A program made the translations under genes and the position numbers. Under the pieces are notes generated by a model. The model searched no databases. It was not told the origin of the DNA and was given only the letters and a program-made list of their open reading frames with translations. 64,000 nucleotides of DNA. Source: Pseudonocardia sp. ICBG1293. GTDB taxonomy: Bacteria; Actinomycetota; Actinomycetes; Mycobacteriales; Pseudonocardiaceae. The DNA is taken from the NCBI RefSeq assembly GCF_020131355.1, contig NZ_JAHLEL010000009.1, positions 62,001-126,000 on the forward strand. Direction: 5' to 3'. Each line of letters opens with the position of its first letter. The stretch's first letter is position 1. Below are positions 49,863 through 58,520 of this stretch, in pieces.

Positions 49863-50909
49863 TCAGCCGAAGGTCGCGGTGTCGATCACGAAGCGGTAGC
49901 GCACGTCGCCCTTCACGACCCGCTCCCACGCCTCGTCGACCTGGTCGCAGGAGATCGTCTCGATGTCGGCGCCGAGACCGTGCTGGGCGCAGAAGTCCAG
50001 CATCTCCTGCGTCTCGCGGATACCGCCGATCTTCGAGCCGGACAGGCTCTTGCGGCCCGCGACCAGGGAGAAGCCGTGGTACGAGAGCTTCTCCTCCGGC
50101 ACGCCGACGTTCACCATCGACCCGTCCAGCTTCAGCAGGCCCAGGTAGTCGTCGACCGGGATGACCGCGGCGACGGTGTTGACGACGAGGTCGAAGCGCC
50201 CGGCCAGCTCGGTGAAGGTCGTCTCGTCCTCGGTCGCGTAGTAGTGGTCGGCCCCGAGCCGCCTTCCGTCCTCCTCCTTGGACAGCGTGCGGGACAGGAC
50301 CGTCACCTCGGCACCCATCGCCTTGGCGATCTTGACGCCCATGTGGCCGAGGCCGCCCATGCCGACGATGGCGACCCGGCTGCCGGGCCCGGCGTTCCAG
50401 TGGTTCAGGGGCGAGTAGAGCGTGATGCCGGCGCACAGCAGCGGCGCGGCGACGTCGAGCTCGACGCCCTCCGGGATCCGCAGCACGTAGTTCTCGTCGA
50501 CGACCACCTGCGTGGAGTAGCCGCCGTAGGTGGGCTCGCCGTCGTAGTCCGTGGCGTTGTAGGTCTGCACCTCGCCCTTCAGGCAGTACTGCCCCTCGCC
50601 CGCCCGGCAGTTCTCGCACTCGCGGCAGGAGTCGACGAAGCAGCCGACGCCGACGCGGTCGCCCACGGCGTGGCGGGTGACCTCGGTGCCGACCGCCGAC
50701 ACGACGCCGGCGATCTCGTGGCCGGGGACCATCGGGTAGATGCCCTCGCCCCACTCGTCGCGAGCCTGGTGGATGTCGGAGTGGCAGATCCCGGCGTACC
50801 GGATGTCGATGACGACGTCGTGCGGCTTCGGGTCGCGGCGGGTGACGGTGCCGCGCTCGAACGGCTTGTTCGGGCCGGCGGTGGTCATGGCGGGCACGGT
50901 CGTGGGCAC
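49863..50909 (-). CDS. Zinc-dependent NAD(P)-alcohol dehydrogenase (YahK/CAD-like)
   Basis: 348 aa. Catalytic zinc Cys and His in '[16 protein letters not shown]' and '[11 protein letters not shown]', structural zinc cysteines in '[20 protein letters not shown]', Rossmann motif '[20 protein letters not shown]'. The CHSDIH and EGQYC patterns match broad-range aldehyde reductases of the YahK/cinnamyl-alcohol dehydrogenase group, which use NADPH to reduce aldehydes. GTG 50909 has GGAGG 4 bases upstream. A PadR-type regulator is divergent. Confidence 0.92.
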   Translation of the reverse strand: MPTTVPAMTTAGPNKPFERGTVTRRDPKPHDVVIDIRYAGICHSDIHQARDEWGEGIYPMVPGHEIAGVVSAVGTEVTRHAVGDRVGVGCFVDSCRECENCRAGEGQYCLKGEVQTYNATDYDGEPTYGGYSTQVVVDENYVLRIPEGVELDVAAPLLCAGITLYSPLNHWNAGPGSRVAIVGMGGLGHMGVKIAKAMGAEVTVLSRTLSKEEDGRRLGADHYYATEDETTFTELAGRFDLVVNTVAAVIPVDDYLGLLKLDGSMVNVGVPEEKLSYHGFSLVAGRKSLSGSKIGGIRETQEMLDFCAQHGLGADIETISCDQVDEAWERVVKGDVRYRFVIDTATFG

Positions 50910-51171
50910 GTTTCCTCCTGGTCGGCGTCGTGGGGACGCCGTGTCTCGGACGGCCGGGCACCGGGGCCACGGCGGGGACGGGCGGCCGTCCGGCCGCCGC
51001 ATCACCGCATGGCTACCCGTTGATGGTTGTGCACAATGCATCGGCGGGCTGTGGCGCGCGTCTCCGGCTCGGGAGGGGTGCCCGGCCGCGCTCCCGTGCC
51101 ACGACCGCCCTCGCTCCGGGGGCGGGGGCGACCGGGCGGGCCGTCCCCCGCCGAGGCCCTACGCTGGCCCG

Positions 51172-51702
51172 ATGCTTCCGCGGCTCGGGCTCGCCGAGTG
51201 GGTCGTGCTGGCCGTGGCCGGTGAGCGCCCGGTGCACGGTTTCGCCGTCGCTGCGCTCACCGCCGCCGACGGCGAGCTGGGGCGGGTCTGGCAGATCCCC
51301 CGCCCGGTCGTCTACCGGGCGATCGGGCGGCTGGTGGACGCCGGCCTGATCACCGCGGAGGCGGTCGAGACGCGGGGCGGCCCGCCCCGCACTCTCTACG
51401 CCGCCACCCCGGCCGGCCGCGGGCACGTCGAGGTCTGGCTGGGCACCCCGGTCCCGCACGTGCGGGATCTGCGCTCGGAGTTCCTGCTCAAGCTGGCGGT
51501 GCTGCACCGGCACGGCCGGGACGCGACCGGGCTGGTCGACGCCCAGCGCCGTGAGCTGGCCCCGATCGTCGCGGCGCTGCGGACGGAGCAGGACCGGGCG
51601 ACGGGCGCGCGGGACGGCGGGGTCGACGAGTTCGACCGGATGCTCGCCGCCTGGCGGCGCACCTCGGCCGAAGCGGCGCTGGTGTTCCTCGACGAGCTCT
51701 GA
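51172..51702 (+). CDS. PadR-family transcriptional regulator
   Basis: 176 aa. Winged HTH 'LAEWVVLAVAGERPVHGFAV', 'GELGRVWQIPRPVVYRAIGR' and 'LVDAGLITAEAVETRGGPPR', then a C-terminal helical Vir-like domain ('LRSEFLLKLAVLHRHGRDAT', 'DEFDRMLAAWRRTSAEAAL'). PadR proteins respond to phenolic acids or drugs and usually repress a neighbour; the divergent alcohol dehydrogenase is the obvious candidate. ATG 51172. Confidence 0.87.
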   Translation: MLPRLGLAEWVVLAVAGERPVHGFAVAALTAADGELGRVWQIPRPVVYRAIGRLVDAGLITAEAVETRGGPPRTLYAATPAGRGHVEVWLGTPVPHVRDLRSEFLLKLAVLHRHGRDATGLVDAQRRELAPIVAALRTEQDRATGARDGGVDEFDRMLAAWRRTSAEAALVFLDEL

Positions 51703-51759
51703 CTTGCCCTCCCGAAACGGATAGCGGATAGTGTCGGTATCCAACTGGGAGGGGTGGTC

Positions 51760-52209
51760 ATGGTGGACGTCCGCATCGGTGACGCGGAGCGGGAGCGAGC
51801 GCTCGAGCGGCTCGGCCGGCACGTGGGGGACGGGCGGCTCGACCTCGCCGAGTTCACCGCGCGCAGCGAGCAGGTGACCGCGGCGCGCACGACGTCGGAG
51901 CTCGCCGCCGTCGAGGCGGACCTGCCCCGGCTGCCGCGCCCCGTCGACCCGGAGCGCGCGCGCCGGGCCCGCCGCGCCGTCCTGGCCGCGACCTGGGGGC
52001 CGTGGGTGGTGACCGCGGTCGTCGTGCTGACGGTGTGGGTCGCCGTCGCGCTGGGTGGGGGCGGCACCTACTTCTGGCCGATCTGGGTGATCGGTCCGTG
52101 GGGTGCCCTGCTCGCGCTCGGCACGCTCACCGGCCGGTCGGTCGCCGGTCCGTGCGGGCGGGCGATAACCGGCACGGAACGGGTACACCGGGTGCATGCC
52201 CCGTCGTGA
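51760..52209 (+). CDS. DUF1707 domain membrane protein
   Basis: 149 aa. N-terminal DUF1707 helical domain ('RIGDAERERALERLGRHVGD', 'GRLDLAEFTARSEQVTAART', 'TSELAAVEADLPRLPRP') followed by two membrane helices ('WGPWVVTAVVVLTVWVAVAL' and 'FWPIWVIGPWGALLALG'). DUF1707 proteins are frequent in actinobacteria and of unknown function. ATG 51760 with GGGAGGGG upstream. The 3' end overlaps the next gene by 14 bases. A TATCCGTT-like spacer precedes it. Confidence 0.85.
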   Translation: MVDVRIGDAERERALERLGRHVGDGRLDLAEFTARSEQVTAARTTSELAAVEADLPRLPRPVDPERARRARRAVLAATWGPWVVTAVVVLTVWVAVALGGGGTYFWPIWVIGPWGALLALGTLTGRSVAGPCGRAITGTERVHRVHAPS

Positions 52210-52603
52210 CCTGACCTGGATCCCCCGCCTGCTGGGCGCCGCCACCGCCGCCTACGGCGCGGCCGTCGCCGCGAAGCCGGACGTGCTGCTGTCGCCGACG
52301 AAGCTGTCCGGGGACGGCCGGACCCCGTCCGCGGGCACCACGCTGCTCGCCCGGGCTGTCGGCGGCCGCGACCTCGCCTCCGGCCTGGCCATGGCCCTGG
52401 CCCCGGCCGGTGCCCCGCTCAAGGCCGCGATCGCGGTGCGGGTCGGCGCCGACGTCGTCGACCTCGTGGTGCTGGGCTCGCAGCTGCCCGACCGTGACGC
52501 CCGGGAGAAGGCGACCATGGTGGCCGCCGGCTGGGGCGCGCTGTGCGCCCTCTCGCTGCTCGCCGCCGACCCGCCGCGCCGGGGGTTGCTCGGGCGCGCA
52601 TGA
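52196..52603 (+). CDS. Small membrane protein of unknown function
   Basis: 135 aa with about four hydrophobic segments ('IPRLLGAATAAYGAAVAAKP', 'LASGLAMALAPAGAPLKAAI', 'RVGADVVDLVVLGSQLP', 'MVAAGWGALCALSLLAADPP'). It resembles DUF4267-type four-helix membrane proteins but the match is not certain. Overlaps the DUF1707 gene at its start and a downstream frame at its stop (ATGA), suggesting one transcript. Confidence 0.65.
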   Translation: MPRRDLTWIPRLLGAATAAYGAAVAAKPDVLLSPTKLSGDGRTPSAGTTLLARAVGGRDLASGLAMALAPAGAPLKAAIAVRVGADVVDLVVLGSQLPDRDAREKATMVAAGWGALCALSLLAADPPRRGLLGRA

Positions 52604-52635
52604 CAGCCCTCGGGGCCGTCCACCATGATCGGGCG

Positions 52636-53268
52636 ATGGCCACGAGCACCGGGGGCGACCCCCATCTGGAACGTGCCTACTCGCTGAGGGGTCCGGCCGA
52701 CGCCCGGGCCCTCTACGACGAGTGGGCGCCCACCTACGACGCCGACCTCGCCGGCGAGACCCAGGGCTACGTCGCGCCCGCCGTCACCGCGGACGCCGTC
52801 GTCGCGGCCGCGGGTGCCGGCGGGGAGATCCTCGACGCCGGCTGCGGCACCGGCCTGGTCGGCGTCGCGCTCCGCGAACGCGGCGCCACCACGGTCGACG
52901 GCATCGACCTGTCGACCGGGATGCTGGAGCGGGCCCGCGCCACCGGTGCCTACCGGGACCTGCGCGAGGCCGACCTCACCACCGCGCTGGCGCTGCCCGA
53001 CGACTCCTACGACGTCGTCGTCTGCGTCGGCACGCTCACCCACGCCCACGTCGGGCCCTCGGTGCTCGCGGAGTTCACCCGGGTCGTACGGCCGGGCGGG
53101 TACCTCGTGGCGACCGTGCTGGACGACGTCTGGGAGTCCGGCGGCTACCGCGCCGAGGTCGACCGGCTCGCCGCCGCCGACGTCTTCGAGGCCGTCTCGA
53201 TCGAGATCGCGCCCTACCGGTCCGCGCAGCAGGTCGACTGCCGCCTCCTGGTGCTACGGGTCCGGTAG
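52636..53268 (+). CDS. Class I SAM-dependent methyltransferase
   Basis: 210 aa. 'ALYDEWAPTYDADLAGETQG' precedes motif I 'ILDAGCGTGLVGVALRERGA', motif post-I 'GIDLSTGMLERARAT', 'DDSYDVVVCVGTLTHAHVG' and 'VVRPGGYLVATVLDDVW'. It resembles WBSCR27-type methyltransferases. ATG 52636 is chosen by fold start; ATG 52600, overlapping the preceding stop by four bases, would add 12 residues. Acceptor unknown. Confidence 0.83.
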   Translation: MATSTGGDPHLERAYSLRGPADARALYDEWAPTYDADLAGETQGYVAPAVTADAVVAAAGAGGEILDAGCGTGLVGVALRERGATTVDGIDLSTGMLERARATGAYRDLREADLTTALALPDDSYDVVVCVGTLTHAHVGPSVLAEFTRVVRPGGYLVATVLDDVWESGGYRAEVDRLAAADVFEAVSIEIAPYRSAQQVDCRLLVLRVR

Positions 53269-53282
53269 GCCAGGATGGCGCC

Positions 53283-53666
53283 ATGAGCGACGACCGCGGC
53301 CCGGTGACCGGGCGCCGGATCCTGACCGTGCTGCTGGTGCTGTCCGCCGCACTGCACGTCCGGCTCGCGGTCGTCGCCACGGGGCCGGTCTTGGCCGGGC
53401 TGGAGGGGCTCGTCGCCGCGGCCGCGGTCGCCGGGCTGGCGCTGCTGCTCCGCCGCCCGGACGGGACCGCGCTGCTCGGCTGTGCCGTCGCGGGCGGGGC
53501 GGGCGTCGCCCTGTTCCTCGTGCCGGGCCTGGTAGCGGTCGCCGGCGGCGGGGACGGTGCCTCCTGGCTGGACGGCTGGGCCTTCGGCACCCTGCTCGTC
53601 GACGCGATGGTCGTGCGGATCGCGGTGTTCACCCTGCGCCGGGTCGAGGGCGCCCCGCGCCGCTGA
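53283..53666 (+). CDS. Small membrane protein of unknown function
   Basis: 127 aa, about four hydrophobic segments ('ILTVLLVLSAALHVRLAVVA', 'LVAAAAVAGLALLLRRPDG', 'LLGCAVAGGAGVALFLVPGL', 'FGTLLVDAMVVRIAVFTL'). No family recognised. ATG 53283, 14 bases after the methyltransferase stop, so probably co-transcribed with it. Confidence 0.6.
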   Translation: MSDDRGPVTGRRILTVLLVLSAALHVRLAVVATGPVLAGLEGLVAAAAVAGLALLLRRPDGTALLGCAVAGGAGVALFLVPGLVAVAGGGDGASWLDGWAFGTLLVDAMVVRIAVFTLRRVEGAPRR

Positions 53667-54043
53667 CGCCGGTGGAACATCTCCGGATCGAAAGTACCGG
53701 CCGCCGCCCTGTCGATTCCGTGATCGGGAAAATGCGGCTCTGAGCTGCGACGACGATAGTCGTCGTGATACGCGTGTGATACGTCACGGGGCACCCGCTT
53801 GACCTGATCTCGGCCCGTCGGCGACCTTCGTGGTCGCTCCGGTCCGCACGGGCCGGGCACGCACCGAAGCGCCGGAACCGCCACGCCACCACGGCCCCGT
53901 CCCGCGGTCCCCGGCCAGCCGATCTGCACGGACCGAGACGGGGCCGCGGGCCGCGGGATCCCTCGCGACGACACCGGCACAGCGCTCCCCGCGCGACCGG
54001 CCCGCCCGGAAAGCCGTGGGTCCGGACCTCAGGTGATCACACA
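53667..54043 (+). promoter_or_regulatory. Long leader/regulatory region upstream of Rpf
   Basis: 377 bases without a convincing gene. It contains a hairpin CGACGAC-GATA-GTCGTCG (about 53749-53766) immediately followed by a direct repeat GTGATACG (53765-53772 and 53776-53783), one helical turn apart, as expected for a response-regulator site; MtrA is known to control rpf genes in actinobacteria, but the match to its box is only approximate. I looked for the c-di-AMP (ydaO) riboswitch common before rpf genes and did not find its conserved segments. AGGTGA lies 7 bases before the Rpf ATG. Confidence 0.45.
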
Positions 54044-54469
54044 ATGAGCAGCACCCGTATGTCCGTCCGTGGGCGTTTCGTCGGAACTCTCGTCGCCGGT
54101 GTCCTGGCGTTCGGCGCTCCGCTCGCCCTGGCCGGACCCGCGACCGCCGCCCCCGAGACCTCCGCCCCGGTCGCGCCCGCCGCCGCGGTGGCACCCACCC
54201 AGTCCGTGTCGTCCTCGACCTGGGAGAAGCTCGCCGAGTGCGAGTCCAGCGGGAACTGGAACACCAACACCGGCAACGGCTTCTCCGGCGGCCTGCAGTT
54301 CACGCCGTCGACCTGGAAGGCCTTCGGTGGCTCCGGCCGGGCGCACCAGGCCAGCAAGTCCGAGCAGATCCGGGTCGCCGAGAACGTCCTCGACGCCCAG
54401 GGCTGGAAGGCCTGGCCTGCCTGCTCCAAGAAGGTATTGACCGCACAAGAGCTGGCCGCGGGCGAGTAG
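54044..54469 (+). CDS. rpf: Resuscitation-promoting factor (Rpf-like transglycosylase)
   Basis: 141 aa. Signal peptide ~1-36 ('FVGTLVAGVLAFGAPLALAG'), an Ala/Pro linker, then an Rpf catalytic domain: 'STWEKLAECESSGNWNTNTG' with the catalytic Glu in 'LAECESSGNW', 'NGFSGGLQFTPSTWKAFGGS', 'SEQIRVAENVLDAQGWKAWP' and Cys in 'WPACSKKV' that would pair with the Cys in 'AECES'. Rpf proteins hydrolyse peptidoglycan and stimulate regrowth. Single-domain form without LysM or G5. Followed by a perfect hairpin. Confidence 0.93.
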   Translation: MSSTRMSVRGRFVGTLVAGVLAFGAPLALAGPATAAPETSAPVAPAAAVAPTQSVSSSTWEKLAECESSGNWNTNTGNGFSGGLQFTPSTWKAFGGSGRAHQASKSEQIRVAENVLDAQGWKAWPACSKKVLTAQELAAGE

Positions 54470-54497
54470 GGCGAATGCTCCTGAGCCGACAGCCGAT

Positions 54498-54530
54498 AGG
54501 ACTCCTTCCCTCAGCGAGGGAAGGAGTCCT
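54498..54530 (+). terminator. Perfect 15-bp hairpin between rpf and recombinase genes
   Basis: AGGACTCCTTCCCTC (54498-54512), loop AGC, GAGGGAAGGAGTCCT (54516-54530), followed by T. It should end the rpf transcript; its right arm also carries AAGGAG, placed 8 bases before the recombinase GTG at 54535, so folding could hide that ribosome-binding site. It may also mark the left edge of the integrative module. Confidence 0.8.
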
Positions 54531-54534
54531 TGAG

Positions 54535-55824
54535 GTGCCTGCACACAGGAGTAGTCCCGATCGGACCGGCGGGGACGGTCTGGGTCGGTGGGGACGGGTC
54601 GTAGCGGCGGATGATCTGCCGGGCTGGTTGGTCGTCGATCCGGATGGTGTTGCGGTCGAACCGATCGCGGAGTTCCTGCGGGATCTCGCCGCTCGGTGTA
54701 GTAGCCCGGGCAGTGTCCGCAGCTACGCCTACGCCCTGTTGCGGTGGTGGCGCTGGCTACACCGTGTCGATGTCGCCTGGGACCGCGCGACGGTCGCCGA
54801 GGTTCGGGACCTGGTGCTGTGGTTGTCGCAGGCCGACAAGCCCCGCCGGACCCCGCGGACCAGGTCGGCGTCCACGGTGGGGCGGACGAACACGGTCACG
54901 GGCAAGCCGTATTTGTCGGACTCCTACGCACCGCGCACGGTGCGCCACAGCAACGCGGTGATCCGCGCGTTCTACGAGTTCTGGATCGAGCAGGGCGAGG
55001 GGCCGCTGGTTAACCCGGTCGTGCTGGCCCGCTCGCGGGAGTCCGGTCGTACGAACGCCCATCACAACCCGCTGCGCCCGTTCCGTGGTGACGGCGCGTT
55101 GCGCCACAATCCGAAGGTTCCCCGTCAGCGCCCGCGGGCGTTGGCCGATGAGCACTGGGATGCGCTGTTCACCGAGCTGCGCAGTGACCGGGACCGGGCG
55201 ATCACCTCGCTCGCGGTGTCCTCGGCCGCTCGCGCCGGTGAGCTGTTGGGGATGCGCCCGATCGATCTGGACTGGGGCGATCAGCGGATCCGGGTGGTCC
55301 GCAAGGGTTCGCGTGCTGAGCAGTGGCTTCCGGCCAGCAGCGAGTCCTTCGTCTGGCTGCGTCTCTACATGTCCGGCCTCGGCACGCCCGCGGCGGACGG
55401 GCCGCTGTGGTGGACGCTGCGTCCTTACCGGCGTCGCGGCGGCCCGGGAATGGACCGCCGGATCCCTGGTCCGGCCGGGGCCGGGCTGCGGCCGCTGACC
55501 TATCCGGCGATGCGGGCAGTCCTGCTGCGGGCGAACCGCGTGTTGGGCACGAACCACTGTTGGCACGATCTGCGCCACACCGCGGCGCTGCGGATGAGTC
55601 GCGACGAGGACCTGTCGATCCGTGATGTTCAGACCGTGCTCGGGCACGCTCACATCACCACGACCGCCGGCGTCTATCTCGTCGAGGACGACGACCGGGT
55701 GATCGCCCGGGTCGCCCAGCACCTGGCCTCCCGTGACTCCCGCACGCACGCGCCCGAGCCGGTCCCGGCGCAGGGCTACGACGCCGGCGCGCTGGCGATC
55801 CTGCTCGGTGGTGATCGTCGATGA
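54535..55824 (+). CDS. Tyrosine recombinase/site-specific integrase A
   Basis: 429 aa from GTG 54535. N-terminal SAM-like core-binding domain ('GSVRSYAYALLRWWRWLHRV') and C-terminal catalytic domain with Arg in 'VSSAARAGELLGMRPIDLDW', His-x-x-Arg in 'CWHDLRHTAALRMSRD', His in 'VLGHAHITTTAGVYLVEDD' and Tyr in 'GVYLV'. An upstream in-frame ATG at 54475 lies before the hairpin and is a less likely start. The stop overlaps integrase B (ATGA), indicating translational coupling as in Tn554 tnpA/tnpB. Confidence 0.9.
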   Translation: MPAHRSSPDRTGGDGLGRWGRVVAADDLPGWLVVDPDGVAVEPIAEFLRDLAARCSSPGSVRSYAYALLRWWRWLHRVDVAWDRATVAEVRDLVLWLSQADKPRRTPRTRSASTVGRTNTVTGKPYLSDSYAPRTVRHSNAVIRAFYEFWIEQGEGPLVNPVVLARSRESGRTNAHHNPLRPFRGDGALRHNPKVPRQRPRALADEHWDALFTELRSDRDRAITSLAVSSAARAGELLGMRPIDLDWGDQRIRVVRKGSRAEQWLPASSESFVWLRLYMSGLGTPAADGPLWWTLRPYRRRGGPGMDRRIPGPAGAGLRPLTYPAMRAVLLRANRVLGTNHCWHDLRHTAALRMSRDEDLSIRDVQTVLGHAHITTTAGVYLVEDDDRVIARVAQHLASRDSRTHAPEPVPAQGYDAGALAILLGGDRR

Positions 55825-58376
55825 GCACCACCACGACTCCCTCGCCGGCTCTGTCGACGCCGCCGAATGCCGAAGCGGCGGAACCGACTCTCGCCCGGTC
55901 ATGGCGGCGGGACTGGACGAACCGGATCCCGGTCCCGGAGCTGGCGCGCTGCTGCCCCGGGCACCCGAACGGCCCCTGGGACACCACCGCCGCCGCACCA
56001 CTGGTCCAGCGCTCTCAGCAGGCCGGGAGCTGGCCGGTGACCGCCCCCGACCAACGGCGGGGCCAGGGCGTCGGTCGCGGGGTCGAGAAGCTGCTGTCCT
56101 GGCTGGCGACCTTCCCGGGGCGGGGCTGGCAGGACCGGTGGCTCGCCGCGCGCGGCGATCACGACCACGTGGTCGACCAGCTCCTCGGTGCACCGCGGAG
56201 AGCCAAGAGCCTGGGACGAGCCCGCGCCGAGCTGAACTCCGGGCTGACCTGGCTGCTCGCGGCCCGAGTGGTCCGCCCCGACTACGTCCTGTTCGCCGGA
56301 CACAAGCACCCGGCGTTGTTCACGATGTTCGGGCTCCTGCACGACACCGGCGATGACCAGACTGACCGGAGCGGCAGCGGCGCCGGGCAGGTGAGCTTTG
56401 CGCGCATCGGTGGCCTCGATGGCGCACCCTGCCAGGTCGAGGGGGTCACCGCGGTCCCGGCCACGCTGCTGCGGGCCCGCACCACTCTGATCAAGATCCT
56501 GCTCCACACCGGCAAGCCCGCTCTGGCCGATCTCACCGTCGACGATCTTCTCGAGGCCCGCGCCTGGGGCCTGGCGGCCGGGCATCCGGTCCGAGGGCTG
56601 TCGACGGCCTGGGATCTGCTGATGCGCATGGGCGTCCTCGACGACGGATCGAGCCTGGCCTCGGCGACTCGGCTCGGGCGCCCCAGCCCTGCGCAGCTGG
56701 TCGCCTACTACGGCGTCGCCAACCCGGTCGTCGCCGAGATCCTCACCCGCTACCTCACCGAGCGCGCACCGGCGCTGGACTTCGCCTCGCTACGCAATCT
56801 GGCCGCCGAGCTGGCCGGCCGGTTCTGGTCAGACATCGAGGTCCACCACCCGGAGCTGGGCGACCCCGGCCAGGGACTCGCGTTGCCCGAGCATGCCGCC
56901 CGCGCCTGGAAGCAGCGCCTGGCGACCCAGCCAGGCCGCAACGGCGCCACACTCAGCGCCACCAGCCGCTACTCGACCCTGATGACGGTTCGGGCGTTCT
57001 ATCTCGACCTGGCCGACTGGGCCCAGACCGATCCCAGCTGGGCCGGCGCGGTCGCACCGTCACCGGTCCGGCGCGCCGACGTCGCCGGGTTCGACAAGGC
57101 CCGCGCCGAGGTCACCGCGCGGATCCATCAGCGCATCCGCGAACGGATGCCGAAGCTGCCCCGCCTGGTCGCTGCGGCCGAGGACCGGCTACGCGCCGAG
57201 CGAGCGCTGCTCGACGCAGCCCTGGCCGTTGGGATCGACGAGGAGCTCACCCACGACGGCCGCACCTACCGGCGGCGACTGCGCAGCCCTGCCGAGGCCG
57301 GAGCGTTCGCCGGGCGCGACCACACCGTGATCCTGCAGCGCCTCGACACCAACACCCGGATCAACCAGAGCCAAGCCGAGGACGACGCGTTCTGGGCCTG
57401 GGCGGTCATCGAAACCCTGCGTCACACCGGGATCCGCGTCGAGGAACTACTCGAGTTAACCCAGCTCGCGGTGATCTCCTACCGGCTGCCTTCCACCGGC
57501 GAGCTGGTCCCTCTGCTCCAGATCGTCCCGTCGAAGAGCAACGAGGAACGGCTGCTGCTGATCAGCCCGGAACTCACCGACGTCCTCGCCGCAATCATCA
57601 CCCGGCTACGGCGCCTGACCGGAACTTCGACGATCCCGCTGGTCGCCCGCTACGACAGCTTCGAACGCGTCACCGGACCACCGCTGCCGCACCTGTTCCA
57701 GACACGACGCAACAGCGCCGTCCAGAACGTGTTCAGCTACCACTCCGTCCGCAAGCTGCTCGTCACGACCGCCCAGCGCGCCGGGATCACCAACCCCACC
57801 GGGCAGCCATTGCTGTTCACCGCCCACGACTTCCGCCGCATGTTCGTCACCGACGTGGTCAACAACGGACTCCCGATCCACATCGCAGCCCGCCTGCTCG
57901 GCCACCACTCAGTGACAACCACCCAGGCCTACCACGCCGTCTTCACCGACGACCTGATCCGTTCCTACCGCGGCTTCCTCGACCGGCGCCGAGCCGAACG
58001 CCCCCAGGCCGAATACCGCCAGCCCACCAACACCGAGTGGCGTGAGTTCGAGCAGCACTTCGAACGCCGCAAGCTCGAACTCGGCAACTGCGGACGCCCC
58101 TACGACAGCCCCTGCCAGCACGAACACGCCTGCATCCGCTGCCCAATGCTGCAGATCGACCCCCGCCAACACACCCGCCTGGCCGAGATCGCCCGCAACC
58201 TGAGTGACCGGATCACCGAAGCCCGAGCGAACGGCTGGCACGGCGAAGTCGAGGGCCTCCAGACCAGCCTCAACGCCGCCCGCACCAAGCTCGCCGGCCT
58301 CTCCCGCACCGCCCCGACCCCCGCACCGAAGATCACCGACCTCGGCCTGCCCGTCATCCGGGACAGACCCAGGTGA
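55821..58376 (+). CDS. Large tyrosine recombinase/site-specific integrase B
   Basis: 851 aa, far longer than typical integrases. The catalytic domain lies in residues ~500-740: Arg in 'ETLRHTGIRVEELLELTQLA', His-x-x-Arg in 'FTAHDFRRMFVTDVVNNGLP', His in 'ARLLGHHSVTTTQAYHAVF' and Tyr in 'TQAYHA'. The N-terminal ~400 residues are a long helical region with a segment 'ARCCPGHPNGPWD' near residue 43; the C-terminus holds a Cys/His cluster 'CGRPYDSPCQHEHACIRCPM', probably zinc-binding, and a terminal coiled region. It resembles the large partner of paired-recombinase transposons. Confidence 0.88.
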   Translation: MSTTTTPSPALSTPPNAEAAEPTLARSWRRDWTNRIPVPELARCCPGHPNGPWDTTAAAPLVQRSQQAGSWPVTAPDQRRGQGVGRGVEKLLSWLATFPGRGWQDRWLAARGDHDHVVDQLLGAPRRAKSLGRARAELNSGLTWLLAARVVRPDYVLFAGHKHPALFTMFGLLHDTGDDQTDRSGSGAGQVSFARIGGLDGAPCQVEGVTAVPATLLRARTTLIKILLHTGKPALADLTVDDLLEARAWGLAAGHPVRGLSTAWDLLMRMGVLDDGSSLASATRLGRPSPAQLVAYYGVANPVVAEILTRYLTERAPALDFASLRNLAAELAGRFWSDIEVHHPELGDPGQGLALPEHAARAWKQRLATQPGRNGATLSATSRYSTLMTVRAFYLDLADWAQTDPSWAGAVAPSPVRRADVAGFDKARAEVTARIHQRIRERMPKLPRLVAAAEDRLRAERALLDAALAVGIDEELTHDGRTYRRRLRSPAEAGAFAGRDHTVILQRLDTNTRINQSQAEDDAFWAWAVIETLRHTGIRVEELLELTQLAVISYRLPSTGELVPLLQIVPSKSNEERLLLISPELTDVLAAIITRLRRLTGTSTIPLVARYDSFERVTGPPLPHLFQTRRNSAVQNVFSYHSVRKLLVTTAQRAGITNPTGQPLLFTAHDFRRMFVTDVVNNGLPIHIAARLLGHHSVTTTQAYHAVFTDDLIRSYRGFLDRRRAERPQAEYRQPTNTEWREFEQHFERRKLELGNCGRPYDSPCQHEHACIRCPMLQIDPRQHTRLAEIARNLSDRITEARANGWHGEVEGLQTSLNAARTKLAGLSRTAPTPAPKITDLGLPVIRDRPR

Positions 58377-58423
58377 CCTCACTCAAAACCCCGACCCCAC
58401 GAACCAGCTGGAGGACAACCACC

Positions 58424-58459
58424 GTGAGCAAGTTCAGAAAAAAGCTCGGCCTGCGCTGA
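58424..58459 (+). CDS. Possible 11-residue microprotein MSKFRKKLGLR
   Basis: GTG at 58424 starts an 11-residue basic peptide (SKFRKKLGLR after the start), with GGAGG 9 bases upstream and its own stop at 58457-58459. It lies 47 bases after integrase B. The A-rich codons stand out from the GC-rich context. It could be a remnant of a third element gene or host gene, or a chance frame. Confidence 0.3.
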   Translation: MSKFRKKLGLR

Positions 58460-58461
58460 GC

Positions 58462-58513
58462 CACGACGACCGGCGGCCGGTGTCCCCTGCGCGGGGCGCC
58501 GGCCGCCGTCGTG
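58462..58513 (-). terminator. Hairpin at the end of the acyl-CoA dehydrogenase operon
   Basis: CACGAC (58462-58467) pairs with GTCGTG (58508-58513), and GGCGGCCGG (58472-58480) with CCGGCCGCC (58499-58507), leaving a small bulge and an 18-base GC-rich loop. It sits just past the minus-strand stop at 58521. Confidence 0.55.
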
Positions 58514-58520
58514 CGCGGGC

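Larger units (their letters stand above)
54498..58459 (+). mobile_element. Two-tyrosine-recombinase integrative module (Tn554/BIM-like)
   Basis: Two overlapping tyrosine recombinase genes (54535-55824 and 55821-58376) and a possible 11-codon frame lie between rpf and the acyl-CoA dehydrogenase operon. The codon use of the second gene is less G/C-biased at third positions than its neighbours, consistent with transfer. Paired or tripled tyrosine recombinases occur in Tn554-type and RIT/BIM elements. No cargo gene is present and no target duplication or terminal repeat could be identified, so the ends are guesses. Confidence 0.6.

Noticed and set aside
53667..54043. c-di-AMP (ydaO) riboswitch upstream of rpf
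   Set aside because: Such riboswitches are common before actinobacterial rpf genes, but the expected conserved segments could not be found by eye in this leader.
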